Both the position numbers and the translations under genes were made by a program. A stretch of DNA of 64,000 nucleotides from Posidonia oceanica (Eukaryota; Streptophyta; Magnoliopsida; Alismatales; Posidoniaceae): positions 13,968,001-14,032,000 of the forward strand of contig JAZBRS010000054.1 in assembly GCA_037176725.1 (NCBI GenBank), read 5' to 3'. Below are positions 10,019 through 20,471 of the stretch, piece by piece. How positions within the stretch are numbered: the first letter of the stretch is position 1; each line of letters opens with the position of its first letter. A model generated the notes under the pieces. That model worked only from the letters and a program-made list of their open reading frames with translations. It did not search any database and was not told the origin of the DNA.

Positions 10019-13000
10019 CAACCAACCCAATCCAAGCCTCTTTAGACTGGATTAAGCAGGCCACGGGCCAACCCAAACCAAATGAGTGGGTAACAGCAGA
10101 TCCCTTTATAGTATAGCAACCTTGGACGATTTTTCAATCTTCAAAAACTTACCACTCCCTTTCGGAAATAAAAAATAACGGGATTTTTTCTCCCTAAAAT
10201 AAAATAATCAGCCACTACATTTAATTATGACGGAAGGTTTCGATGTGCCTTTTGATTACGTGGACGACGGCAATTATTATGATTTTGACAAGAAATTTTT
10301 TTAAGGTTATATATGTAATTTATTATTATTATGACGTATTAGTTCTCTTCTATATAAAGGAAATAGTCTTCTGTAATATGTAATTTTTGATCAAAGAGAA
10401 GGAAGAAACTTTAGTACGACCGTAGACGTAGGCAACTTGTCGAATCACGTAAATCTTTATTTTTTCTTTTTTTTGTGTTTATTCTTTTTTATCTTCGTTT
10501 TCTCCTCTAAATTCTATAAGAAGTTCTTTTTATCCGACAAAAAGACGTATTCCATTGTTGGCGGTAAGGGTCGTCAATACTGCAGAATGTAGTGGCGTTG
10601 GAATTGAACTGGAAAAGACAGTGATAGCAAATGTTTTGCTTTGGGGTTGCATGACTGCTCAAAGATTGCCCAAATCTAAAGTGGCTGTGATCCATGGTAG
10701 TGTTTCTGAGGCCGAAACTTATACAGTGAAGAGTTTCAGATGCTGCTTAAGCTCCTGTCATTTATTTTTGGCTTAACAATCTATGCATAGCAAGGTGAAA
10801 TTTTAGCTCTAATTTAGGGATTCTTCCATGGAAAACGAAGCACTGGCATAATTTTTTTCTTCTAAGATGCGAACCAAAGAAATGGCAATTGAGACTCCCT
10901 ATTCACACAGTGCTTTTATGTTCATAATTCTCAGTATTTTGTTCAAGAGAATGTCTTGTACCTATTTTATTTTCAAATGATTGAAGGCCTGCGAGGGTAT
11001 TTTTTGGTTCTTCTCTTTTCATATGTGTACTGGCCTCTGGCCATAATTTGTCTTAGTCAATTCTGGTGCATGCATCAGCTGAATCCTTGTAAGTAACTGA
11101 TAAATTCTTTGCAGCCAATATATTGATATAAAATTATAAATTCTATTTTGGTATTTATGATTCAACTCTATTTCTCATGATAACGTACATCCTTAAGCAA
11201 AATTGATTGAAGAACATCTCAGGGACCTGAAAGTGTGTGTAATATTTCTGCTGCTAACATTCTACTTCTGATGGAAAGTCTGTAAGATATTAGCTGCTTT
11301 TAGTTGTCTTACTTCTCATGTTGGTTTAAAGAGGAAGTTGGTAACGAATTTATTGTGTTTCCTTGTGGAGTTCTGGTTGATCTGTGAAATTCCTCGACAA
11401 ACAATACGGACATGCGATGTCATCTGCAGTTTCTGCTCAATGTCTGATCGCAGTACGAATAATTCTGCTATCTGTTGGATGATCTAGAAAAGCTCATGTA
11501 CAATGTTGAATCAAATGGTTTTTCTCAAAATTTCTGTTCAACGTGAGTTTGTTATGGCATTTCTGCTTGATGAGAACTTGTTTGGACTGGGTTTAGCTGC
11601 AAGTTTACCTGTCCTCGTTCCACCCGGGTGTCCATGAATGGCCAATTCCGTGATCTTACATCAGAGCTGCCTGCTCATCAAATAGATACTAGATGAAGAT
11701 ATTTATATGAGAAATCTTTCTTTTGCAACAATGGATATTCCCTTGAGCCCCATAATGATAATCGAGAAACACCATTGCTGTTCATCCACATGCACCTTAG
11801 TTGCCGGTTCCCGGTACATAACTAGCCACGTTGACTAGTTATATTACAAAAATACGGAAGTGTTTTTAAGCTTGTCATTGTTGCCACCCGGTACAAAAAT
11901 AAGATTAATTATATTGGAAAGACAAATAATATGTTAAAGAGGATTTATGTAGAAATAAAATTTTTCTGAGAATATAAAAAGATTTTACTTGTATATGATG
12001 AAAAACCTTCTTTAGAAGATTATCTTCGTATTCTACTGAGATGTTATCAAACACCGACGCTTTAAATATTATTCGGTCTCTATAGTACAACGAGTTCTAA
12101 CCGAATTGTTCTTAGGTACCAACGAGGAAGAGTCACAATACGTACACTCGTAACCGACTACAAAAGAACTACCGCTAGAATGCATTCTTTCTACTCTTCG
12201 TAGAGAAATAATAGAATCAAACTTCAATCCTCTCGAAATACACGATTAGTCTCATTCTCTTCCTCCGAGAAGCCGTACAATCTCCTCTATCTCGTCTTTC
12301 GAGAAGATAGAGATCTATGTAGTTATCTACAAGAATAGTCAAACACAAAAATCTCTCTCTCTAATATGATATATCATATATATCTAGAAGAGATTATCCC
12401 TCTTAATATTTTTGGTAAGATAATACTAATATCTTTTCTTTTAAATTCAAAGAGAATAGAATTCATAATTAATATCTCGTAAAGGTATTAACTATCGTAT
12501 TTAAAACCTTTCAAATTTCAAAAAAAAAAAAAAAAGGAATCTTGCCACAACAAACGTCTACTTGGACATTGATTTGTGGAAACAGACTAACGACATCCGA
12601 AAGGTTCCTATTTTCTACACAAATCAGTGGGCGTCCGGCGTAGACGTCTGAAAAATATTTGTTTTGTAAGATAGGCTAGCGGACATCCAGTGTAGATGTC
12701 TAAAAAATCCCAGTATTGTGACTCTGTCTCCTACGAATGTCTACACTGACATCTATTTTTATTTTAAAATTATCCAACAATCATAAGACTTGGTAAGAAA
12801 TTTTAGAGAAGAAAAGGACATTTGAATTCTTCTTTGTTCAATAATCTGTTTACATTGTAATCAATATGTTTTAACGTCTCTGTCAAGATGCATATTTTAG
12901 TACATCTACGTTGTTACGAAGAAATTGAAGTGGGTGATATCACAGAACACATGAAACGAATTAATTCAAGGAATTGTGTTGGTGAGAGATAATCGGTTTC

Positions 13001-13027
13001 ACTGTTCTCTCTCAAGATGTGGAGCTA
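10015..13027. other. Non-coding region with scraps of old LTR sequence
   Basis: No convincing gene. Around 10340-10460 a TATATAAAGG box is followed by a GACGTAGGCAACTTGTCGAATC stretch, which resembles the R/U5 part of plant copia LTRs, so a decayed LTR is likely. A short frame at 10555-10776 matches no family I know. 12541-12780 holds inverted copies of a GTCTAC...GGACGTC motif. A poly(A) run of 16 bases at about 12520-12535 precedes that block. Confidence 0.45.
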
Positions 13028-13161
13028 CAGCAGGACTCCTTTCTAATCAATAAATTATGTCAAAAAATAAAATACATGAAATGACTTGGTAGGCTCCCAA
13101 CAGCAGGACTCCTTTCTAATCAATAAATTATATCAAAAAATAAAATACATGAAATGACTTG
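13028..13161. repeat. Tandem duplication, 73-bp period, two copies
   Basis: The unit starting CAGCAGGACTCCTTTC at 13028 recurs at 13101 with one substitution in about 61 compared bases (ATTATGTC versus ATTATATC). The second copy loses similarity after about 13161. The near identity points to a recent duplication. Confidence 0.9.
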
Positions 13162-13224
13162 ATATGCTAACATGCAAACCCCACCCCCTCGGGTCTGAGG
13201 AATGCCCTATTCCACTTGCAACAT

Positions 13225-13916
13225 TTATGATATTTTTTCTTTATTCAACTTAGTTAAGTTTAATATTAATTTAAAAGATTAAAATATTCTCGTTCTTACA
13301 TTCTTGTGGTGTCTGTAGTTAAGTAGAAATATCGCAATTTTCAAACAACAGGGAAAAAATCTTTCTTCACTTTTCTATCAAATACATCTTACATCTTATT
13401 GGACAAGAAACCATCTCACAGGACAGGAGTCGGTAACTTTGTCTATTTCTCAAGCCAACCAATAGATGCAGTATGATTGGGACCAGGCCCAAGCAGCACA
13501 AGTCATTACTACACCTATTGGCCCTTCCACTAGATTCAATGGTGCAGTTGAAGACCCCAATAACTCACCTGGTCTTGTCTTGGAATCGGCTTCACCTACT
13601 GCAAACATGTTTGGTGATTAAGGGTGTTTAGTCTGGCTTCTTCCTTGACTAGCTTTGGCCATATTCTCCTTGGCCTAGCTTTGTTCTTGATTTTGGTCTT
13701 TTTCTTGATACAATTATGAACTTTCAATACTATTCTCCCCTTACTCTATTAACATGTTGTATTTTCCTATTCTTTCCTTTCTATTAAGGTTGGACAATTT
13801 TTTGAATACCTGTAATTAAACTATTGTCATTTTTTTGATTACTTAGTAGTGATACTCATAGGTAAGTATAATTTTAATATATTATTTTACCGTTTGTAAA
13901 AAAAAAAAAAAAAAAA
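13225..13916 (+). mobile_element. Poly(A)-tailed retroposon with 11-bp target-site duplication
   Basis: The word ACTTGCAACAT occurs at 13214-13224 and again at 13917-13927, directly after a run of about 19 A. The roughly 690 bases between are therefore a retroposed insertion in plus orientation made by target-primed reverse transcription. A short open frame at about 13470-13620 ends in a TAA, followed by about 280 bases that look like a 3' untranslated region. It may be a 5'-truncated LINE or a processed copy of a host mRNA; the frame was not recognised. The first A of the right-hand copy could belong to the tail, making the duplication 10 bp. Confidence 0.72.
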
Positions 13917-13927
13917 ACTTGCAACAT

Positions 13928-15850
13928 CAAAGATATAAAGACATGAGATGCTCTTTCCTTATATGGGCAGTGATGAGCTAAGGAATATTAGGAATCATTG
14001 GAAAATAGGATGTAGTCTTATCATAATGATGCAAAACATCTACATGAAATTTCCTCAGTTTGGCACCTGAGAAGATCTCTGCTCTCTATTGCTAACTATT
14101 TTAAAGTATTTTTTTCCTTTTAATTTGTCCTAGTTTTCATATCCTTTTGTTGGAGCACTTGACGCTAAATCATTTGAGGGTACCTTTCAAAGATAGGAAT
14201 GCGTCTTATGAAGAAGACCTAGAGCGTATATTTAAAGGTTATGAGGGTGTTAATCTACTAATTACAGTTTGTCCTTTATTCAGATTGGGCTGAAAGAGGA
14301 TGATTCGGTCTAGTGTGACCCATGCTAGCTTCTTAGATTAATAGCTTGGTACAGCTGAACCCACAACTTTTCTCACGTTTTTTTAATCTCTTAATGTTGA
14401 GAAAGTTTTATTTATTTGGATTGTAGAATTAGTCGTCATTTTAAGTGTTAGCATTCCATTGGTCCAAAAATAAAATCATGGAGTTTTTTTTTTTGTTTGC
14501 ATAGGAATAGTTTTGAAATAATTGTTTTTCTCCGCAAAACAAATGAAGTGGTTACTCTGCATTTCGAACTTGAATTCATTGGGACATAATCATTAGAAGT
14601 TCATGCCGACGCAAACTTCGACGGAATCAACTTTAGACACATGATCAGCTTTTTAGTTATTCTCGTAAGAAGTATATCACTTAAAGAGTAATTGAGATTT
14701 TCAGTGTCGTTAACAATGACAAATGCCTGAAGATTTGATTGGCGTAACATGATGTCCTCTAAATAGATTGCTTAAATTAGTAAGCTAAGATTATGGTTAC
14801 CTAATCCATGACATTCCTGCTACGCAATTAGGCACCAAACTCCCATGGGCCAATCATTGGGTTGAAAGGGAAAAAATAGTGGTGGCACATCACCTATATA
14901 TTGGCTGTATGGTAGATAGGTGCAACATAGAATATTAGCTTGCAACACCTCCTCAAAAGGGGACCCATTTTTTTTCCCCTTCTCTATCATCACACGAGTC
15001 ATGGATGGTATTGGGTTAAGCAGAAAAGGTTTCCATTCTCCTCGTAGTTAGGCACTTGAGAGTCCTGATTTGCTGATGAAGCAATTCAGAAGGGTCACAA
15101 CAACATGCCTTGAAGCGGCAGTCCAATGAAACATCTCATCGAGTGCCAAGGGGGCAATGATCACTCTAACAAAGAAAACTTCTACTTCTATAGGAAAGGA
15201 ATCTTTGTATGGGGGGTTTGTATGCAGTGCGGTCCGACTACACCCGATAATTTCTGTCTTTGTGTTGTATATGGTTTTATATAAATATTTGACATGGCAA
15301 GGATGTTGACTCATCAACAGAGGGATAAGACCAAACAAATCCATTCCAATGGAAGGATTAAAAATGCAAGTTGGTCTGCGTGTGGGGGTGATTAATGACT
15401 TAATGTGGTGCTTTAGTTGAGAATATGGACGTACTTTTTTTTAATCAGGAACCTGGGTTGTCAAAGTGAACTCAACCTGCGATCATCATTTTTATTTTAG
15501 TAAGGGGACGTATACACAATTCATTTACTCTTTTAATATAACAAATATAATATCTGGAGTCTTTGTCTGTCCCTATTGAATGCTGGCTTTTGTTGGGCAC
15601 TTTAAATCTCTGGAGAGCACAAACAGGAACCAATGGAAAAAAGCACAGTCGGTTACATGGAGTGGAGTAGGAGTCATTGATTCCAGTGAGTTCCTGCCCA
15701 AGACGGCAAGACCCCACCTTTGTTTTTCTTCCTCCTCTCTCATTCTCTTCTCTCTCTCTTCTTCAACCCTCATGCTTATGAAGGACAAGATCTTCTCTAC
15801 CATGTGTGGATGAATTCCTGAGCTGATATTATTACTAGAGAGGGCCACCA
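13928..15850. other. Upstream region of the TGA gene without a recognised gene
   Basis: AT-rich sequence. A 98-codon minus-strand frame (15048-15344) and shorter frames near 15472-15851 match nothing I recognise. Pyrimidine-rich stretches at 15720-15765 and 16140-16195 may be promoter or leader sequence of the gene at 16290. No clear TATA box could be assigned. Confidence 0.4.
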
Positions 15851-15903
15851 AATTAAAGCCAGCTCAATAAGAAAGTTCAGAGAGCATAGACAAAGAAAGA
15901 GGC

Positions 15904-15905
<2 letters not shown>

Positions 15906-15937
<32 letters not shown>
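15906..15937. repeat. (GA)n microsatellite upstream of the TGA gene
   Basis: About 16 GA units lie 350 bases upstream of the start codon, possibly within the transcribed leader. GA/CT repeats in plant leaders can bind GAGA-type (BBR/BPC) factors; a role here is speculation. Confidence 0.9.
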
Positions 15938-15939
<2 letters not shown>

Positions 15940-16265
15940 CCAGTGAATGCTCAAGTTCCATTAGCAGTTGCTGCAGTGTACCAAGCTAGAGAGGAAAATT
16001 CACATAGCTTTAGCACACACAACACAGCAAGGTTTGATCTTTCAGCCTCGACCCTGGCCAGGAGACACTAGCTAGACCTTACATGGTCATCTTCTTTCGG
16101 ACTCCTGGTTGTGAATTGCTCTGGTCTTCTGTTCCTTTCAGTGGATTCATCTTTCTCTTGTTATTCTTTCCTTCTTTTTCTTCCTATCAGAAGTGAGAGA
16201 GCAGTATAGAGAAGTTCAGAAAGGAGGAGGAGAATTGAAGGGTCAACTGCAAGCAGAAGAAAAAA

Positions 16266-16274
16266 ATGGTGTAA
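16266..16274 (+). promoter_or_regulatory. Two-codon upstream frame (ATG GTG TAA)
   Basis: A complete Met-Val-stop frame ends 15 bases before the main ATG of the TGA gene. If the leader includes it, scanning ribosomes would meet it just before the main start, leaving little room to re-initiate. The transcript start is not known from the sequence. Confidence 0.6.
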
Positions 16275-16289
16275 AGAGAAGTCTTTTGG

Positions 16290-17095
16290 ATGGCTAATCA
16301 AAGGTTTGGAGAAATTGGTTTTTCCGAATCAGGCCCCTCAAATCAACCTCTTGGATATGGAATTCATCATGGCACCGCTACTGCAGCCAATTTCTTGTAT
16401 ATTCTCAAATTCCTTAATCTTCTGTTCTGGTTAATACATATGTGTTTTTTTTTTTTTCTTCTTCTAACGAATTATGTTTAACCTCCATATTCATGTGCTA
16501 CTATTGTAAGGGACTGTGGGTGCTATTCTAAATTCTATTTTATTGTTCGTTTTTGCTTACCTGAAGAAGAAGGGATAATAGTTGCTCTCTGTGTTGTGCG
16601 GACATTCTTCTTTTTCTCTCGTACTGTTTACACCGTACTTTTTTCACAAATGACCTTTTTGTTTAGTGCCGATATGGATAACACCTCCAACCTTAAAATC
16701 CATTGTTCGCTTTCCAAATCTACAACTGCCTTCTTTTGTTCTATTTCTTTAGTAATCATCTCTTTCTCTCACTTTTCCCTGCTCCATCTTTTCCTTCTTT
16801 TACAAAGATTATTTTCTTATATACAGATGCCATCCTCAATGGATTACACCTCCTACCACCAATCTCCTCATCTTCTTTAACTAATCCATTCATGGATTTT
16901 TGTTCTTTTAATTTCTATCACAAACAATATGGTGCTAATTTGGGTTTGAATGGCTTCTCAGTGATCAGGAAGGATCTGCTTATTTTGGAGAGCTGGAGGA
17001 GGCTCTCATGCAAGGAGTTGTTGGTATTAGAACTGATGGAGACAGAAAGCGTATGCACCTTCTCCCTTGCCAACCTTTTCCAACTGAAACACAAA

Positions 17096-17145
<50 letters not shown>

Positions 17146-20100
17146 CACATGGAAATGGGATGGACAATACTAGCTGCCTGGTTTTGAAATGGGTCAGCAA
17201 AGTGGTCCTTGCCGTTTCCAACACAGAAATGATACAAGGGCAGGGAAATTTGAATGGTGTGATACACCATACATAGAAAAACTGCCATCCGTCAGCTGGG
17301 TTATCCGTACTTTCTTTTCCTCACTGGTAGGGAGAAGGAATAAGCTCCTTTTCGAACACTGGCAGTTGGGTGGTCTTTATTTCCTTTTGATTCTTAGGCA
17401 GCTTTTCTTGATCTTCTGCTATCTTTTGCTTGTTTTGCAGCAGCCTTTCTCGCAGCCAGGCCTCCTACTCTTGAGATCTTCCCCTCATGGCCAATGAGAG
17501 TACAGCACACATCTGGTGTAAGGACTTGACTTTTGACTATGATATACTCTTTACCCTTGTGCTAGAGAAACAAGTTATAAGAGTTGAAGGATTTGTTTTG
17601 TTTTGGGTTGGTGTTTTTTCATAAGAAGTGAGTGCCCATAATGGGAGAGGTCGTAGCGGTGGGTGACTTTTCTTCTTGTTTTGGTCTTTGTTACTTGCAG
17701 CATGGGAATTCCCAGTCAGCAGACAGCACCGATTCAGGTTCAGCTCAAAACACCACTGTTTCTCCCCATCAGCTTGATTCAGACTCTCCTGTGAGCATCA
17801 AGGCTTCCTCAGAACAACAGCAACCTGAACAGAATCAACTGGAGATGGCAACTGATGCCTCCAGAACAGGAATAGTAGCAGGAGGTGCAGCAGCAGCAAC
17901 TCACCAGCCCAAACCCCAAGATAAGGTGAGGAATCATTACAAATCTGTTACTGTTTCTACTTCCAGATGTCCCAAATCCCAAGAAACCATAGTAGAAGCA
18001 GTGGCTTTTAGCTATCATTACTGGCAGGTTTGTTCCCTTCCTCCAAGAACTGAAAGTCCCATATCTCAAGAACCCCATCATCCTTTAATGCTTACTTTTA
18101 TCGAACTTTGACCAGAGGGGCATGTATATTAACCACCTCATGCACAGTGTTTTGTCAACACAGACTCCAATAAGACTTGCATTGCAAACTTACCACATCA
18201 CTGTTTCCTTACCAACATCTATCTCTTCCAACCCTTCCTTGCCCATTCTCGAAGCCACGGAGACTTTATTCTGTTTTATGGGATTACCTCTTTAAAAGTC
18301 TTCGGAAGACCATCATCATTATCTTCATCTTGAAGTCTGAGCTTTCTTCTGTTTACCCTTGACATGTCAAATCACCACAAGGAAGACTAGGCAAGGTAAC
18401 TTTCCAGATCTCGATAGTCAAGACGCCATTGGGAAGGAATGGTTTCTCCCACTCCTGACAATACATGGACAACGTATATATATCTGCAGATTGTATAGAT
18501 CATATCATCATACTCCAATGTCAATATACGTACACTTTTTGTTATAATTCCTGTCCATTGTAGAAAAATAGTGTGTTGAAGGCTTCTGCAGTACTCTACC
18601 AACAAAAGAAAAATGAAAAGAAATGTTGTTTTTTATAACAAAAAAGACAAGAAATGTCATGGTTAATAATTAGAGAATTTCTTTTTTCTCCCTTTCTATT
18701 CCTCTCACCAAGTTGTTACCTGTTTCTATTGCAACAGAGAAGGACCGCTGATAAGATATTGGATCCGAAGGTCCTACTCTTTTCTTTATCCTCCATGCGT
18801 GTTTATATATGTTTGTCCTTTGGCACGTATGCGTCACTCACGAGATAAGTTTATTTCCGACATAGATGAGACGGCTAAAAATATTTCTTTTGTGCATGAG
18901 TGTCTGTGTACGTGTGCATGAACATGCATGTGAATTTCACAAATACCTCGCACGTGCCTGCATGGAAGAGAGAGTGGGTTTTGTTTGATTCTTATGCATC
19001 TATCAACACTTAAGCTGAAACCCAAGTGTTTTTTTTTTTTTTGTTGACCTCTTCTTCTCAGACTTTGAGACGTTTGGCTCAAAATAGAGAGGCTGCCAGG
19101 AAGAGTAGACTGAGGAAAAAGGTGGGTGTTGGACTCATTTATTTGCACCATCATATCGATAGAAAATGGGAGAGGATTATAATCTTGGGTTGATTTACAG
19201 TATGTGAAGTAAAGTATCTGATGGAATCAAGTTTTTGTCCTATATATCTACGGGTTTGACTGCAGGCTTATGTACAGCAGCTGGAGTCCAGTAGGATAAA
19301 GCTTACGCAGTTAGAACAAGACCTGCAGAGAGCACGGTCACAGGTTCTGACTACTACAAAACTGCAAAAGAAAAGCAAATCATATCATTGCGTATCATAT
19401 ATGTATAAATTTACCTTTCAAAAAAATATATAAATGTATAAATTTGATTAATTTGCAAATACGAATAGCATCTTCTTCTTCTTCTTCTTCTTCTTCTTCT
19501 TCTTCTTCTTCTTTTATAAGAATTAGATTCAAGTACGAATAGCATCTGATCTTGGGTTTATTTTCTTAGGGTCTTTTCGTGGGTGGAGCTGGTGGTCCAG
19601 GTGGAAATCTTAGCTCCGGTAATCTTAACCAACTTTTATGTATTTGCATAATAAATCTACATATGGCTAATTGAACTAAAATGTTGACGTCATATCTTAG
19701 AGAATACAAGACTTTGTTTTCCCAAAGCTTATGATTGTTGATTTAGAAAAGATTGTATATATTATGCATACTTTTTTCTAGAAGATATCCTTATTCTGTC
19801 CCTAAATAAATGAATTCTTAATGTACCCACTGCAGGTTGCCAAGTTCTTCTACTTCAATGTTATTACCATTTTTAGATGTTCTTATTTTTTGTGTTTGGA
19901 AATATGTCACTAGCTTTTCCGTAAAGTAATATAAAAAGGATTACGTAACTTTTTCGTGATGTAACTTATGATTCACAATCGTATTTCTTTTATTCAATAT
20001 CTTCAACTATAACCATTCTTCTTTATTACTGATTATTTTACTGATTACTCCATTAGGAGCTGCCATTTTTGACATGGAATATGCAAGGTGGTTAGACGAG

Positions 20101-20440
20101 GACCACAAGCATATGTTGGAGCTGCGAGGAGGACTTCAGGCACACCTCCCCGACGGTGACCTCCGAGTGATCGTGGATGAATGTCTTACTCACTATGATG
20201 AGATCTTCCAGCTGAAGGGCATCGCTGCAAAATCCGACGTCTTCCATCTCATCACCGGAATGTGGACTACTCCAGCGGAGAGGTGTTTCCTATGGATGGG
20301 TGGCTTCCGGCCATCCGAGATACTTAAGGTACGGTTTGACAGTGCCCATGTTAATATTATTCTTTATTAGTGCAGTGCTTCTTTTTTTTTTCTTGTAAGA
20401 GGTAGTATAATTGTGTTATATGCTGTTCAACTGAAGCGAA

Positions 20441-20471
<31 letters not shown>

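Noticed and set aside
9922..10116. Ile/Tyr-repeat frame
   Set aside because: Reads through a TA microsatellite.
10555..10776. 73-codon frame downstream of an LTR-like scrap
   Set aside because: No recognised family, no splice partners found; kept only as part of the non-coding region description.
15048..15344. 98-codon minus-strand frame beginning MDLFGLIP, vaguely like a gypsy integrase start
   Set aside because: Similarity is limited to a few residues; no following integrase motifs were seen.
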